A stretch of 64,000 nucleotides of DNA from Sphingomonas sp. Leaf343 (GTDB taxonomy: Bacteria; Pseudomonadota; Alphaproteobacteria; Sphingomonadales; Sphingomonadaceae): contig NZ_LMPG01000015.1 of NCBI RefSeq assembly GCF_001423765.1, forward strand, positions 1-64,000, given 5' to 3'. The position numbers were made by a program, and so were the translations under genes. Below the pieces are notes generated by a model. The model was not told the DNA's origin, ran no database searches, and saw only the letters and a list, made by a program, of their open reading frames with translations. This document shows, piece after piece, positions 9,127 to 17,485 of this stretch (position 1 is its first letter; each line of letters starts with the position of its first letter).

Positions 9127-9785
9127 ATCACATGTCCGTCGGCGAGCGTGACGACCCGGTCGCAGCGTTCCGCGAGGCGCGCGTCGTGGGTGATGACGAC
9201 CAGCGTCGCGCCGAGCGCTGCGCGGCGATCGAACAACAGGTCCATGATCGCGTCGCCGGTCGCGGTGTCGAGGTTGCCGGTCGGCTCGTCCGCGAACACC
9301 AGCGGCGGGCGGGGACCGAGCGCGCGGGCGATCGCCACGCGCTGTTGCTCGCCGCCGGACAATTGCGTGGGATAATGGTCGAGCCGGTGGCCGAGGCCGA
9401 CCGCGGCGAGTTCCGCTTCCGCGCGGGGCCACGCGTCGGCCATGCCGGCAAGCTCCATCGGCACCGCGACATTCTCCCGCGCGGTCATCGTCGGCAGCAG
9501 GTGGAACGCCTGCAGCACGATGCCGATCCGACCGCGCCGCGCCTTCGCCAGTGCATCCTCGTCGAGACGGCCGAAGTCGAGCCCGTCGACCAGCACCTGC
9601 CCGCCGCTGGCGCGTTCCAGCCCGGTCAGCACGGCCATCAGCGAGGATTTGCCTGATCCGGACGCACCGAGCAGCGCGACGCTCTCACCACGCGCGACGG
9701 ACAGGTCGACACCGCGCAGGATCGCGGTTTCGCCGAGCGTCAGGGTGACATTGCGGGCGTCGATCACCATAGCGGGGTCGGTCAT
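9123..9785 (-). CDS. ABC transporter ATP-binding protein, YbbA/LolD-like
   Basis: A 220-residue ATPase that powers the downstream FtsX-type permease. Walker A is GASGSGKSS (40-48), the Q-loop glutamine is Q92, the signature is LSGGEQQ (142-148), Walker B is LVFADEP (162-168) and the H-loop histidine is H200. Length and motif spacing match the LolD/YbbA/MacB group. It overlaps the permease by four bases, implying translational coupling. The start at 9785 is 17 bases from the divergent tesA start, so the two promoters must overlap or lie within the neighbouring coding sequence. Confidence 0.95.
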   Translation of the reverse strand: MTDPAMVIDARNVTLTLGETAILRGVDLSVARGESVALLGASGSGKSSLMAVLTGLERASGGQVLVDGLDFGRLDEDALAKARRGRIGIVLQAFHLLPTMTARENVAVPMELAGMADAWPRAEAELAAVGLGHRLDHYPTQLSGGEQQRVAIARALGPRPPLVFADEPTGNLDTATGDAIMDLLFDRRAALGATLVVITHDARLAERCDRVVTLADGHVI

Positions 9786-9802
9786 AGTGGAAGGATAGCC
9801 TG

Positions 9803-10513
9803 TTGGGATCGTTGCCGCGCTATGCGACAGCCGTCGCGTTCGTCCAAGCCCTGCTGCTCGGCGGATGCGGGCAGCCTGCGTCTGAACCTGCCCCTTCGCC
9901 GACGCAAAGCGCGACCGCCGAGGCTTCGGTGCAGCGGCCGGCCGGCAAGGAGCGGCTGGTGCTGGCGTTTGGCGACAGCCTGTATGCCGGATACGGTCTC
10001 GATCGCGGGCAGAGCCTGCCCGATGCGGTGCAGGCGCGGTTGCGGCGTGCGGGGGTGAACGCGGATGTCGTCAACGCGGGCGTGTCGGGGGATACCAGCG
10101 CCGCGGGGCGGCAGCGGCTGGGCTTCGTGCTCGATAATCTCAAGCGGAAGCCCGACCTCGTGATGCTGGGGCTGGGCGGCAACGATGTACTGCGCCAGAT
10201 CGCGCCGGCGGAGACGCGGGCGAACATGACGGCAATGTTGGACGAGCTGAAGCGGCGCGGGATTCCGGTGCTGTTGACGGGGATGAAGGCGCCGCCGAAC
10301 CTCGGCCCGGATTACGTCGCGGCGTTCGACACGATCTGGCCCGATCTGGCCAAGCGATACGGGGGCGGGCTGTACCCGTTCATCCTCGACGGCGTGATCG
10401 GCGACCCCGCGCTGATGCAGGGCGACCGCGTGCATCCGAACGTGCGCGGCGTCGCGCGGATCGCCGACAAGGTCGCGCCGCTGGTCGCCGGGCAGTTGCA
10501 GGAAACCGGCTAA
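9803..10513 (+). CDS. tesA: Arylesterase / acyl-CoA thioesterase I-like SGNH hydrolase, lipoprotein
   Basis: A 236-residue SGNH/GDSL hydrolase. Block I is FGDSLYAGYGL with serine 59, block II GVSGDT near 93-98, block III GLGGND (N127), and block V DRVHPN (D208, H211), so the catalytic set is complete. The N-terminus ends in a lipobox, ALLLGGC (C22), followed by a Pro/Ser/Thr-rich spacer, indicating a membrane-anchored periplasmic form; most TesA proteins are soluble periplasmic. The TTG start at 9803 is supported by AAGGA seven bases upstream. It is divergent from the ABC pair. Confidence 0.9.
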   Translation: MGSLPRYATAVAFVQALLLGGCGQPASEPAPSPTQSATAEASVQRPAGKERLVLAFGDSLYAGYGLDRGQSLPDAVQARLRRAGVNADVVNAGVSGDTSAAGRQRLGFVLDNLKRKPDLVMLGLGGNDVLRQIAPAETRANMTAMLDELKRRGIPVLLTGMKAPPNLGPDYVAAFDTIWPDLAKRYGGGLYPFILDGVIGDPALMQGDRVHPNVRGVARIADKVAPLVAGQLQETG

Positions 10514-10598
10514 CCCACATCATTGGCAGGTATTTTTCGGGGAACGCGCGGCGTGGCCGACCCATTGTCGGCCCGAGCCACAAGCCAAGGAGTTCCCG

Positions 10599-11456
10599 AT
10601 GACCGACCGCCCCGAACCGCCCCAGACCGAGCAGCAGCAGGATATGCCCGGCAAGACCGACGCGATGACGCCGCGGCCCGATCACGGCGAGGACAGCTAT
10701 GTCGGGCATGGTCGGCTCGCGGGGAAGAAGGCGATCATCACCGGCGGCGACAGCGGCATCGGACGGGCGGTGGCGCTGGCCTTTGCGCGGGAAGGCGCGG
10801 ACGTGCTCGTCAGCTATCTGAGCGAGGATGAGGATGCGCAGGAGACGCAGCGCCTGATCGAGGCGGCGGGGCAGCAGGCGGTGCTGGTTGCCGGCGACAT
10901 CAGCCAGCCCGATCATGCCCGCGCGGTCGTGGCAAAGGCGGTGGAGGCGTTCGGCCGCGTCGATGTGCTGGTCAACAACGCCGCGCATCAGGCCAGCTTC
11001 GAGTCCCTGGAGGATATCGCCGACGAGGAGTGGCAGAAGACGTTCGCGACCAACATCCACGCCATGTTCTATCTGGCGAAGGCGGCGGTGCCGCACATGC
11101 AGGAGGGTGCGTCGATCATCAACACGACCTCGATCAACGCCGACCAGCCGAGCGAAACATTGCTCGCCTATGCCACGACGAAGGGTGCGATCCACAATTT
11201 CACCGCCGGGCTGGCGCAGTTGCTGGCGGAGAAGAAGATCCGGGTGAACGCCGTCGCGCCGGGACCGGTCTGGACGCCGCTGATCCCGTCGACGATGCCG
11301 CCAGAGGCGGTCAAGACCTTCGGCCAGAACACGCCGCTGGGCCGGGCCGCTCAGCCGGCGGAACTTGCGCCGCCCTATGTGATGCTGGCGAGCGACGAGG
11401 CGAGTTACATCACCGGCGCGACGATCCCGGTGACGGGCGGGCGGCCGTTCCTGTAG
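10599..11456 (+). CDS. SDR-family oxidoreductase, general-stress-protein-39-like
   Basis: A 285-residue short-chain dehydrogenase. A hydrophilic N-terminal tail of about 40 residues precedes the Rossmann motif TGGDSGIG (48-55). NNAAH is at 126-130 and the catalytic set is S178, Y191, K195 in YATTK. The N-terminal extension and the downstream NAVAPGPVWTPL are characteristic of the YdaD/YhdG-like subgroup. The NAD(P)-linked substrate is unknown. CAAGGAG about ten bases before the ATG supports the start. The gene stands alone between tesA and a convergent small gene. Confidence 0.92.
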   Translation: MTDRPEPPQTEQQQDMPGKTDAMTPRPDHGEDSYVGHGRLAGKKAIITGGDSGIGRAVALAFAREGADVLVSYLSEDEDAQETQRLIEAAGQQAVLVAGDISQPDHARAVVAKAVEAFGRVDVLVNNAAHQASFESLEDIADEEWQKTFATNIHAMFYLAKAAVPHMQEGASIINTTSINADQPSETLLAYATTKGAIHNFTAGLAQLLAEKKIRVNAVAPGPVWTPLIPSTMPPEAVKTFGQNTPLGRAAQPAELAPPYVMLASDEASYITGATIPVTGGRPFL

Positions 11457-11476
11457 CGCCGTACTGTAGCCGGGGC

Positions 11477-11506
11477 GGGGACCTGGAGCCGAGATTGGCG
11501 GGTCCC
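11477..11506. terminator. Convergent-region hairpin
   Basis: GGGACC and GGTCCC pair around an inner GCC/GGC stem, between the ends of the SDR gene and the convergent 123-residue gene. No T-tract is present. Its position suggests a shared bidirectional terminator. Confidence 0.4.
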
Positions 11507-11522
11507 TGCACCGCGGACACGG

Positions 11523-11894
11523 TCAATCGAACAGCCATGCCTTCGCTGCGTCCGGATCGGTGAAGAACTCCACGTCCGGACGGTCGGTCAGCCGACGGGT
11601 CTGCATGCGAGCGAGGGAGGAGCCGGTGACGAAGGCGAGCCGGCGGGAGCGATGCCGGGGCGTGCTGACGATCTTCGCGAACATCTGCACGATATCCTGG
11701 AGCTGGATCTTCATGTCGGACACGTCGACCAGCGTGACATGCTCGTTGGGGCCGCAGGTCAGGGTCTTCACCTTGTCCCGCAACAGGGCGTCGAAGCCCG
11801 CGACATCGGCTTCGGAGAAGAACCCGCCCATCCTGATCGACATCAGGTGGAGGGCGGGATCGATCGTAATGGAGAAATGCGCGTTTGCGGTCAT
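11523..11894 (-). CDS. Hypothetical protein, SpoIIAA/STAS-like
   Basis: A 123-residue soluble protein without a signal peptide or membrane segment. The pattern HFSITIDPALHLMSIRMGG followed by HVTLVDVSDMKIQLQ suggests an alternating beta/alpha fold like the SpoIIAA-like/STAS group, but no catalytic or phosphorylation residue can be assigned. The ATG at 11894 was chosen because upstream codons are not protein-like; no strong ribosome site is visible. It is divergent from a second SDR gene. Function unknown. Confidence 0.65.
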   Translation of the reverse strand: MTANAHFSITIDPALHLMSIRMGGFFSEADVAGFDALLRDKVKTLTCGPNEHVTLVDVSDMKIQLQDIVQMFAKIVSTPRHRSRRLAFVTGSSLARMQTRRLTDRPDVEFFTDPDAAKAWLFD

Positions 11895-12039
11895 GGGGTC
11901 GTCTCTGACTTCGGCAGCGAGGTTATCTCGCAGGAAAGCATGAATAATCGGCAACGATTGCGTTAAGACGATGGGAACCAGCCCCCGCCGTGATGCGTCC
12001 CCGGGCGGAATAGCCGAGCATAGCCGGGGTAATGTCGCC

Positions 12040-12798
12040 ATGACCGACATCGTTGATGCGCACACCGCCGTTACATCCCTGAAGGGCCGCCGCGCGATCG
12101 TGACCGGCGGCACGACCGGCATCGGCCGCGCGATCGCGGTGCTGCTGGCGGCGGAGGGCGCAAAGGTGTTCATCGGCGGCACCAGCCCCGAACATCTGCA
12201 GGATGCGCTGGCCCGCATTCGGGAGGTGGGCGAAGGTGACGGGATGACGCTGGATCTCGCCGTTGCGGGCCATGCACGTGCATTTCTGGAGGCGGGTGAG
12301 TCGTATCTGGGCGGCCTCGACATCGCGGTGATGAACGCCGCCGTTGCTGCCGAAGGGCTGACCGACATGAGCGAGGACGAGGTCGCGCATGTCGTGGCGC
12401 TGAACTTCACCGCCTATGTGATGGGCGCCCACGCGGCGGCGGCGCGGCTGACGAAGAGGGGCGATCTGGTGCTGATCGGATCGATGAGCGCGCATGTGCT
12501 GGGACCGGGATCGACGGTCTATGCGGGGATCAAGGCAGGCATCGCCGGATTCTCGGAGGCCTTGCGCCGCGAGCTGGGTCCGAAGGGCATCCGCGTCGCG
12601 CTGGTCGAGCCCGGTCTGACCGGATCGACGATGCAGGAGCCGGACACACCGCCCGAGGAGCAGCGCGAGAAGATCGCTGATGAGACGATGCTGCGCGCGG
12701 AGGATATCGCGGTCGGCGTCCATTATCTGCTGACGCAGCCGGGCCGCACGGTGGTACAGCAACTGACGATCGTGCCGCGCGCCCAGGGTGGCGAGTAA
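12040..12798 (+). CDS. SDR-family oxidoreductase
   Basis: A 252-residue short-chain dehydrogenase. The cofactor motif TGGTTGIG is at 22-29, followed by MNAAV and the catalytic serine, tyrosine and lysine in GSMSA...VYAGIK. The C-terminus lacks membrane or targeting features. The ATG at 12040 was chosen over one 23 codons upstream because the SDR fold begins directly after it. The next gene starts 15 bases downstream and encodes a GH130-like enzyme, suggesting cotranscription and perhaps a sugar-related substrate, though this is inference. Confidence 0.9.
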   Translation: MTDIVDAHTAVTSLKGRRAIVTGGTTGIGRAIAVLLAAEGAKVFIGGTSPEHLQDALARIREVGEGDGMTLDLAVAGHARAFLEAGESYLGGLDIAVMNAAVAAEGLTDMSEDEVAHVVALNFTAYVMGAHAAAARLTKRGDLVLIGSMSAHVLGPGSTVYAGIKAGIAGFSEALRRELGPKGIRVALVEPGLTGSTMQEPDTPPEEQREKIADETMLRAEDIAVGVHYLLTQPGRTVVQQLTIVPRAQGGE

Positions 12799-12812
12799 AG
12801 GACCAGGACGAC

Positions 12813-13922
12813 ATGCCGCTCGACCATCTGGTGTTCACCCCCGACGATGTCGATCTGTCGCGCTCGCCGCTGGCGGGGAAGATCGACGCCGAAACCTATG
12901 TACTGGGTGCGTTCAACCCCGGCATGACCCGGCTGGCGAACGGCAACCTGTTGCTGATGGTCCGGATCGCGGAGGCGCTGCGCGAACCGATCCGCGATGG
13001 CCATATCCACGCGATCCGCTGGGCGGACGGGAGCTATCATCTCGACGCGTGGCCGCTCGGGCTGGTCGATACCGCCGATCCGCGCAAGTTCCTGATGCGC
13101 GGTGGCGGGTGGAAGGTGCTGGCGCTGACCAGCCTGTCGTGGCTGCTGCCGGTCGAACTGGATGCGGAAGGACGCGAGGTCGTCGCGGTGCATTACGACC
13201 GCGCGATCGCACCGACCGCCGATTACCAATGCTATGGCGTCGAGGATGCGCGGATCAGCCGGGTCGGCGACCGGTTCCTGATGACGACCTGTTCGGTCAG
13301 TCCGGAGCGGCATTGCACGACGATGTACAGCAGCGCCGACGCGCTGGACTGGACGTTGGAGGGGATCGTCCTCGACCACCAGAACAAGGACATGCTGGTG
13401 TTCGAGGGGCTGGTCGCGGGGAAATACTGGGCGCAGACGCGACCGCTGGGCGACCTGTACTTCGCCTATCCGCCGGGCAGCGAGTGGCGGGCGGGCCCGT
13501 CGATCAACCTGTCGACGTCACCGGACGGGCTGCACTGGAAACCGCATGACAGGCCCGGCATCCGCCCGCACGCGGCGACGGTCGCGACCGCGCGGATGGG
13601 CGGGGGCACGCCGCCGATCCTGACGGACGGGGGATGGCTGACGCTGTGGCACGGTGTCGAGCCGTCCGGGGTGGTCGGCATCTATCGCACCTATTGGTCG
13701 ATCCTCGACCGCGACGATCCGTGCGTCACGGTACGAACCGAGCATGCGCCGCTGCTGGAGCCGGCACCCGCGCTGACGGAGCCGCTGAAGGACAGCATGT
13801 ATCTCGACAATGTCGTGTTTACGACCGGCATCGCCGACGCCGGCGACCATTATGTCGTGGCGAGCGGCGAAGCGGACCTCGCCTGCCGGATTACGCACGT
13901 CGCGAAGTCGGTATTTGCATAG
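12813..13922 (+). CDS. GH130-family glycoside phosphorylase/hydrolase
   Basis: A 369-residue five-bladed beta-propeller of the GH130 type, a family of mannosyl phosphorylases and hydrolases acting on beta-mannosides and N-glycan-like oligosaccharides. Diagnostic segments are FNPGMTRLANGNLLLMVRI (34-52), YGVEDARI (141-148, with the family's acidic residue), NKDMLVFE, TPPILTDGGWLTLWHGVE and YLDNVVFTTG. No signal peptide is present, so it acts in the cytoplasm. It lies 15 bases after an SDR gene and 33 before a glycosyltransferase. Whether it is phosphorolytic or hydrolytic cannot be decided by eye. Confidence 0.85.
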   Translation: MPLDHLVFTPDDVDLSRSPLAGKIDAETYVLGAFNPGMTRLANGNLLLMVRIAEALREPIRDGHIHAIRWADGSYHLDAWPLGLVDTADPRKFLMRGGGWKVLALTSLSWLLPVELDAEGREVVAVHYDRAIAPTADYQCYGVEDARISRVGDRFLMTTCSVSPERHCTTMYSSADALDWTLEGIVLDHQNKDMLVFEGLVAGKYWAQTRPLGDLYFAYPPGSEWRAGPSINLSTSPDGLHWKPHDRPGIRPHAATVATARMGGGTPPILTDGGWLTLWHGVEPSGVVGIYRTYWSILDRDDPCVTVRTEHAPLLEPAPALTEPLKDSMYLDNVVFTTGIADAGDHYVVASGEADLACRITHVAKSVFA

Positions 13923-13955
13923 GAACGTGATGCCCGCGCCGCTATCGAGGCGGGC

Positions 13956-15092
13956 ATGAACGCGCCCCTCCATATCCTCCACCTCCATTCCTCGTTCGAT
14001 CTCGGCGGCAAGGAGGCGCGGGCGGTGCGGTTGATGGGGGCGTGGGGGGATCGGGCGCGGCACACGATCGTGTCGGGCGTGCCGGGGGCCTTGGGTGCGC
14101 GCGCTGCCATCCCGAAGGGCGTGCGGTACGAGATCGCGCAGGGCGACCTGCCCTTGACGGGGCGGCCCTCGGTCAAGCGGTACGAGGCGATCGCGCAGTA
14201 TATGCGGCGGTTCGACCTGGTGCTGACGTATAACTGGGGCGCGATCGACGGCGTCATGGCGCGGCGGGTGTTCGCGAAGGGTGCACCGCCGCTGGTGCAC
14301 CACGAGGACGGCTTCAACGAGGACGAAGCGGGCGGGCTGAAGATCGAGCGCAGCATGTACCGGCGCGTCGCCTTGCCCGCGGCGCACGCGCTGGCGGTGC
14401 CGTCCGAGGTGCTGGCGGCGATCGCGCTGAAGGCGTGGAAGCAGCCGGCGGGCCGCGTCCACCGCATCGTCAACGGCATCGGAACCGGCCATTATTTCCG
14501 CGATCCCGATCCGAAGGCGATCCCCGGCCTCAGGCGGCGCGAGGGAGAGGTCGTCATCGGCGCGGTCGCCGGTCTGCGCGCGGTCAAGGACCTGCCGGCA
14601 CTGGTACGGGCGGCGGGCGGGCTGTCGGGCAAGTTCCGCCTCGTCATCGTCGGAGAGGGCCCGGAGCGCGCGAAGATCGAGGGCGCGGCGATGGCGATGG
14701 GACTGTCGGACCGGCTGCTGATGCCGGGCTTTATCGATCGTCCCTATCGGTACATGCGCAGTTTCGACCTGCTGGCGCTATCGTCGAAAAGCGAGCAGTT
14801 CCCGATTTCCGTGGTGGAGGCGATGGCGGCGGGGCTGCCGATCGCCAGCCTGCCGGTGGGCGACGTGCGGCGGATGGTCGCGCCGGAGAACCTGCCCTTC
14901 ATCGCCGAATATCCGACCGAGGTGCGGCTGCGCGACGTGATCCAGGGCCTCGTCAACGATCCCGGCCTGCGCGCGGCGGTCGGGGCGGCGAACCGGGCAA
15001 AGGCGGTGGCGCAATATGACGAAGCGACGATGATCGCGCGTTACAAGGCGTTGTACGAGGATGCGCTGGGGCGGCCCGGCGCGCTCGGCTGA
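13956..15092 (+). CDS. Glycosyltransferase family 4
   Basis: A 378-residue GT-B fold glycosyltransferase that would move a sugar from a nucleotide donor to a glycan or lipid acceptor. The N-terminal domain opens HILHLHSSFDLGGKEARAV, with the glycine-rich loop of GT4 enzymes. The C-terminal donor domain has IGAVAGLRAVKDLPALVRA, VIVGEGPER and the EX7E-type segment SEQFPISVVEAMAAGLP. No membrane segment is seen. It follows the GH130 gene in the same direction, hinting at a small glycan-handling cluster. Confidence 0.9.
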   Translation: MNAPLHILHLHSSFDLGGKEARAVRLMGAWGDRARHTIVSGVPGALGARAAIPKGVRYEIAQGDLPLTGRPSVKRYEAIAQYMRRFDLVLTYNWGAIDGVMARRVFAKGAPPLVHHEDGFNEDEAGGLKIERSMYRRVALPAAHALAVPSEVLAAIALKAWKQPAGRVHRIVNGIGTGHYFRDPDPKAIPGLRRREGEVVIGAVAGLRAVKDLPALVRAAGGLSGKFRLVIVGEGPERAKIEGAAMAMGLSDRLLMPGFIDRPYRYMRSFDLLALSSKSEQFPISVVEAMAAGLPIASLPVGDVRRMVAPENLPFIAEYPTEVRLRDVIQGLVNDPGLRAAVGAANRAKAVAQYDEATMIARYKALYEDALGRPGALG

Positions 15093-15199
15093 CGCTACGG
15101 CGGACAGCAAAGCTATGGCGCGCATGATCCATGTTTCGCTCGCACGCCTGCATCCATCCGCTATAGGAAGGCGTATTTCGTCCGAAAGGTGTCGTTTTC

Positions 15200-16603
15200 G
15201 TGTTCAAGGGTCTTTCCCCCATCAACTATAACGGTCGCGAAGTGTGGCCGCTGGTGGAGGGCGGCAAAGGCGTCGCCGCGACCAACCACGCATCCGCCGG
15301 GGCATGGGCCGCGGCGGGCGGCATCGGCACCGTGTCGGCGGTCAACGCCGACAGCTACGATCCCGACGGCAAGATCATCCCCCAGATCTATCGCGCGCTG
15401 ACCCGCCGCGACCGGCATGAGGAACTGATCGAATACGCCATCGCCGGCGCGGTGGAGCAGGTGAAGCGCGCCTACGACATCGCCGGCGGCAAGGGTGCGA
15501 TCAACATCAACGTGTTGTGGGAAATGGGTGGGGCTCCACGCATCCTGCATGGTGTGCTGGAGCGGACGCGCGGGCTGGTCGCGGGCGTGACCTGCGGCGC
15601 GGGGATGCCGTATAAACTGTCGGAGATCACCTCGTCCTACAATGTCTCCTACATGCCGATCGTGTCGTCCGGCCGGGCGTTCCGCGCGCTGTGGAAGCGC
15701 GCCTATTCGAAGGCGGCGGAGTGGCTGGCGGCGGTCGTGTACGAGGATCCGTGGCTGGCGGGCGGGCATAACGGCCTGTCCAACGCGGAGGACCCGTTGA
15801 AGCCGCAGGACCCGTATCCGCGCGTCAAGGAACTGCGCGACACGATGCGCGAGGGCGGCATTCCGGACAGCACGCCGATCGTGATGGCGGGTGGCGTCTG
15901 GTATCTGCGCGACTGGGAGAACTGGATCGACAATCCGGAACTCGGTGCGATCGCCTTCCAGTACGGTACGCGTCCGCTGCTGACGCGGGAAAGCCCGATC
16001 CCCGAGGGGTGGAAGGCGAAGCTGATGGAGATCGAGGAGGGCGACGTGCTGCTGCACCGTTTCTCCCCGACCGGTTTTTATTCATCCGCGGTGCGCAACC
16101 CGTTCCTGCGCGCTCTGGAAGCGCGGTCGGCGCGGCAGATCGCGTTCTCGCAGCAGGAGGCGGGCGATCACGTCTTTCAGCTCGACGTCGGCGTGAAGGG
16201 CAAGAATTTCTGGGTGACGCAGGGCGATCTGCTGCGCGCGCGCGAGTGGTTCGGCCATGGCTTCACCGACGCGCTGAAGACGCCGGACAATACGCTCGTC
16301 TTCGTATCGCCGACCGAGAAGGGCGAAATCCGCAAGGATCAGTCGGACTGCATGGGCTGCCTGTCGCAATGCCTGTTTTCGAGCTGGGCGGACACCGACA
16401 CGAACTCGACCGGGCGGCTGGCCGATCCGCGCAGCTTCTGCATCCAGAAGACGTTGCAGGACATCGCGCATGGCGGCGACACCGAACAAAATCTGATGTT
16501 CGCCGGCCACGCGGCTTATAATTTCAAGCGCGACCCCTTCTATTCCAACGGCTTCGTGCCGACGGTGAAGCAGTTGGTGGACCGCATCCTGACCGGGGAC
16601 TGA
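15200..16603 (+). CDS. Nitronate monooxygenase-like NAD(P)H-dependent flavin oxidoreductase
   Basis: A 467-residue TIM-barrel FMN enzyme of the nitronate monooxygenase/FabK-like family. Recognisable parts are GGIGTVSAVNAD near 40-52, GVTCGAGMPYKL near the FMN loop, IVMAGGVWY and GAIAFQYGTRPLL for phosphate binding. The C-terminal region contains an unusual cysteine cluster, DCMGCLSQC, beyond the normal barrel. The protein is longer than the 320-350 residues of typical nitronate monooxygenases. The GTG start at 15200 has GAAAGGTG upstream. Substrate is uncertain; detoxification of nitro compounds or a fatty-acid-related reduction are both possible. Confidence 0.8.
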   Translation: MFKGLSPINYNGREVWPLVEGGKGVAATNHASAGAWAAAGGIGTVSAVNADSYDPDGKIIPQIYRALTRRDRHEELIEYAIAGAVEQVKRAYDIAGGKGAININVLWEMGGAPRILHGVLERTRGLVAGVTCGAGMPYKLSEITSSYNVSYMPIVSSGRAFRALWKRAYSKAAEWLAAVVYEDPWLAGGHNGLSNAEDPLKPQDPYPRVKELRDTMREGGIPDSTPIVMAGGVWYLRDWENWIDNPELGAIAFQYGTRPLLTRESPIPEGWKAKLMEIEEGDVLLHRFSPTGFYSSAVRNPFLRALEARSARQIAFSQQEAGDHVFQLDVGVKGKNFWVTQGDLLRAREWFGHGFTDALKTPDNTLVFVSPTEKGEIRKDQSDCMGCLSQCLFSSWADTDTNSTGRLADPRSFCIQKTLQDIAHGGDTEQNLMFAGHAAYNFKRDPFYSNGFVPTVKQLVDRILTGD

Positions 16604-16611
16604 CGCCGGGC

Positions 16612-17328
16612 ATGACCATCTCCGCGGCGAAACGCGCGCTCATCATCCGGCACGTCGATTACGAGGGTGCGGCCGGTTATCGCGAGCCGATCGTTGCCGC
16701 GGGATACGTACTGGAGTGGCTGGCAGCGGACAGCGCAGATTTTTCGGGCGACGTGCTCGATACGCCCGACCTGCTGGTCGTGATGGGCGGACCGATGGGC
16801 GTGTACGATACGGACGCCCATCCGTGGATCATGCCCGAGATCGCGGCGATCGGCCGGCGGCTGGCGAAGGGCCTGCCGACGCTGGGGATCTGTCTGGGCA
16901 GCCAGATGGTCGCGGCCGCGCTCGGCGCGCGCGTCTATCCGGGACCCCGACGGGAAGTCGGGTTTTCCACCCTGACGCTCAGCGAGGCCGGCTCCGCATC
17001 GCCCGTGGCGGCAGTGGCGGACGTCCCGGTCCTGCACTGGCATGGCGACACGTTCGACCTGCCGGCCGGCGCGACGCTGCTGGCGTCGACGGAAGCGTTT
17101 TCACGACAGGCTTTTTCGGTCGGCCGGCATGTCTTGGCGCTGCAGTTTCACGCCGAAATGGGCGAGGACCCGCGCTTCGACATCTGGATCGGGGAGGGGC
17201 TGGACTATGTCATTGCCGCCGGTGTCGATGTTGATCGTCTGGTCGAGGATCACCGACGCCTGGGACCCGGCGCGGTAGCGGCGGGCCGGGTGATGATCGC
17301 GCAATGGCTGGACGCTCTGGATCCCTGA
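16612..17328 (+). CDS. Class I glutamine amidotransferase (GMP synthase-like)
   Basis: A 238-residue stand-alone GATase1 domain. The nucleophile is C94 in GICLGSQ and the His-Glu pair is H180/E182 in LQFHAEM, so the triad is complete. MGGPMGVYD at 58-66 forms the oxyanion-side loop. It lies nine bases after the nitronate-monooxygenase-like gene and is probably cotranscribed with it. No synthetase partner is adjacent. Such free-standing proteins may be gamma-glutamyl hydrolases rather than ammonia donors; the acceptor cannot be named. Confidence 0.88.
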   Translation: MTISAAKRALIIRHVDYEGAAGYREPIVAAGYVLEWLAADSADFSGDVLDTPDLLVVMGGPMGVYDTDAHPWIMPEIAAIGRRLAKGLPTLGICLGSQMVAAALGARVYPGPRREVGFSTLTLSEAGSASPVAAVADVPVLHWHGDTFDLPAGATLLASTEAFSRQAFSVGRHVLALQFHAEMGEDPRFDIWIGEGLDYVIAAGVDVDRLVEDHRRLGPGAVAAGRVMIAQWLDALDP

Positions 17329-17371
17329 CGGCGAATTACCCGGTTGCCTTACACCTGCAGCTAAACCGATG

Positions 17372-17389
17372 AGATTAATGCAGATTAAT
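17372..17389. promoter_or_regulatory. AGATTAAT direct repeat upstream of sugar dehydrogenase
   Basis: Two copies of AGATTAAT (17372-17379 and 17382-17389) are ten bases apart, one helical turn. They are part of an AT-rich island in otherwise GC-rich DNA, about 100 bases before the dehydrogenase start. This suggests a binding site for a regulator; which one is unknown. Confidence 0.35.
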
Positions 17390-17485
17390 CACCTGTATCT
17401 ATGAAATCGATTATATGCCACTTGTAGTGGGTTGATCGATCGTATCCCACGCCGGGACCGATGCGGCGGCGAGGCATCGGAGCGA

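Noticed and set aside
7150..9375. 741-residue plus-strand frame over the ABC permease
   Set aside because: Antisense to an intact permease; composition is typical of a shadow frame and no start context or motif is visible.
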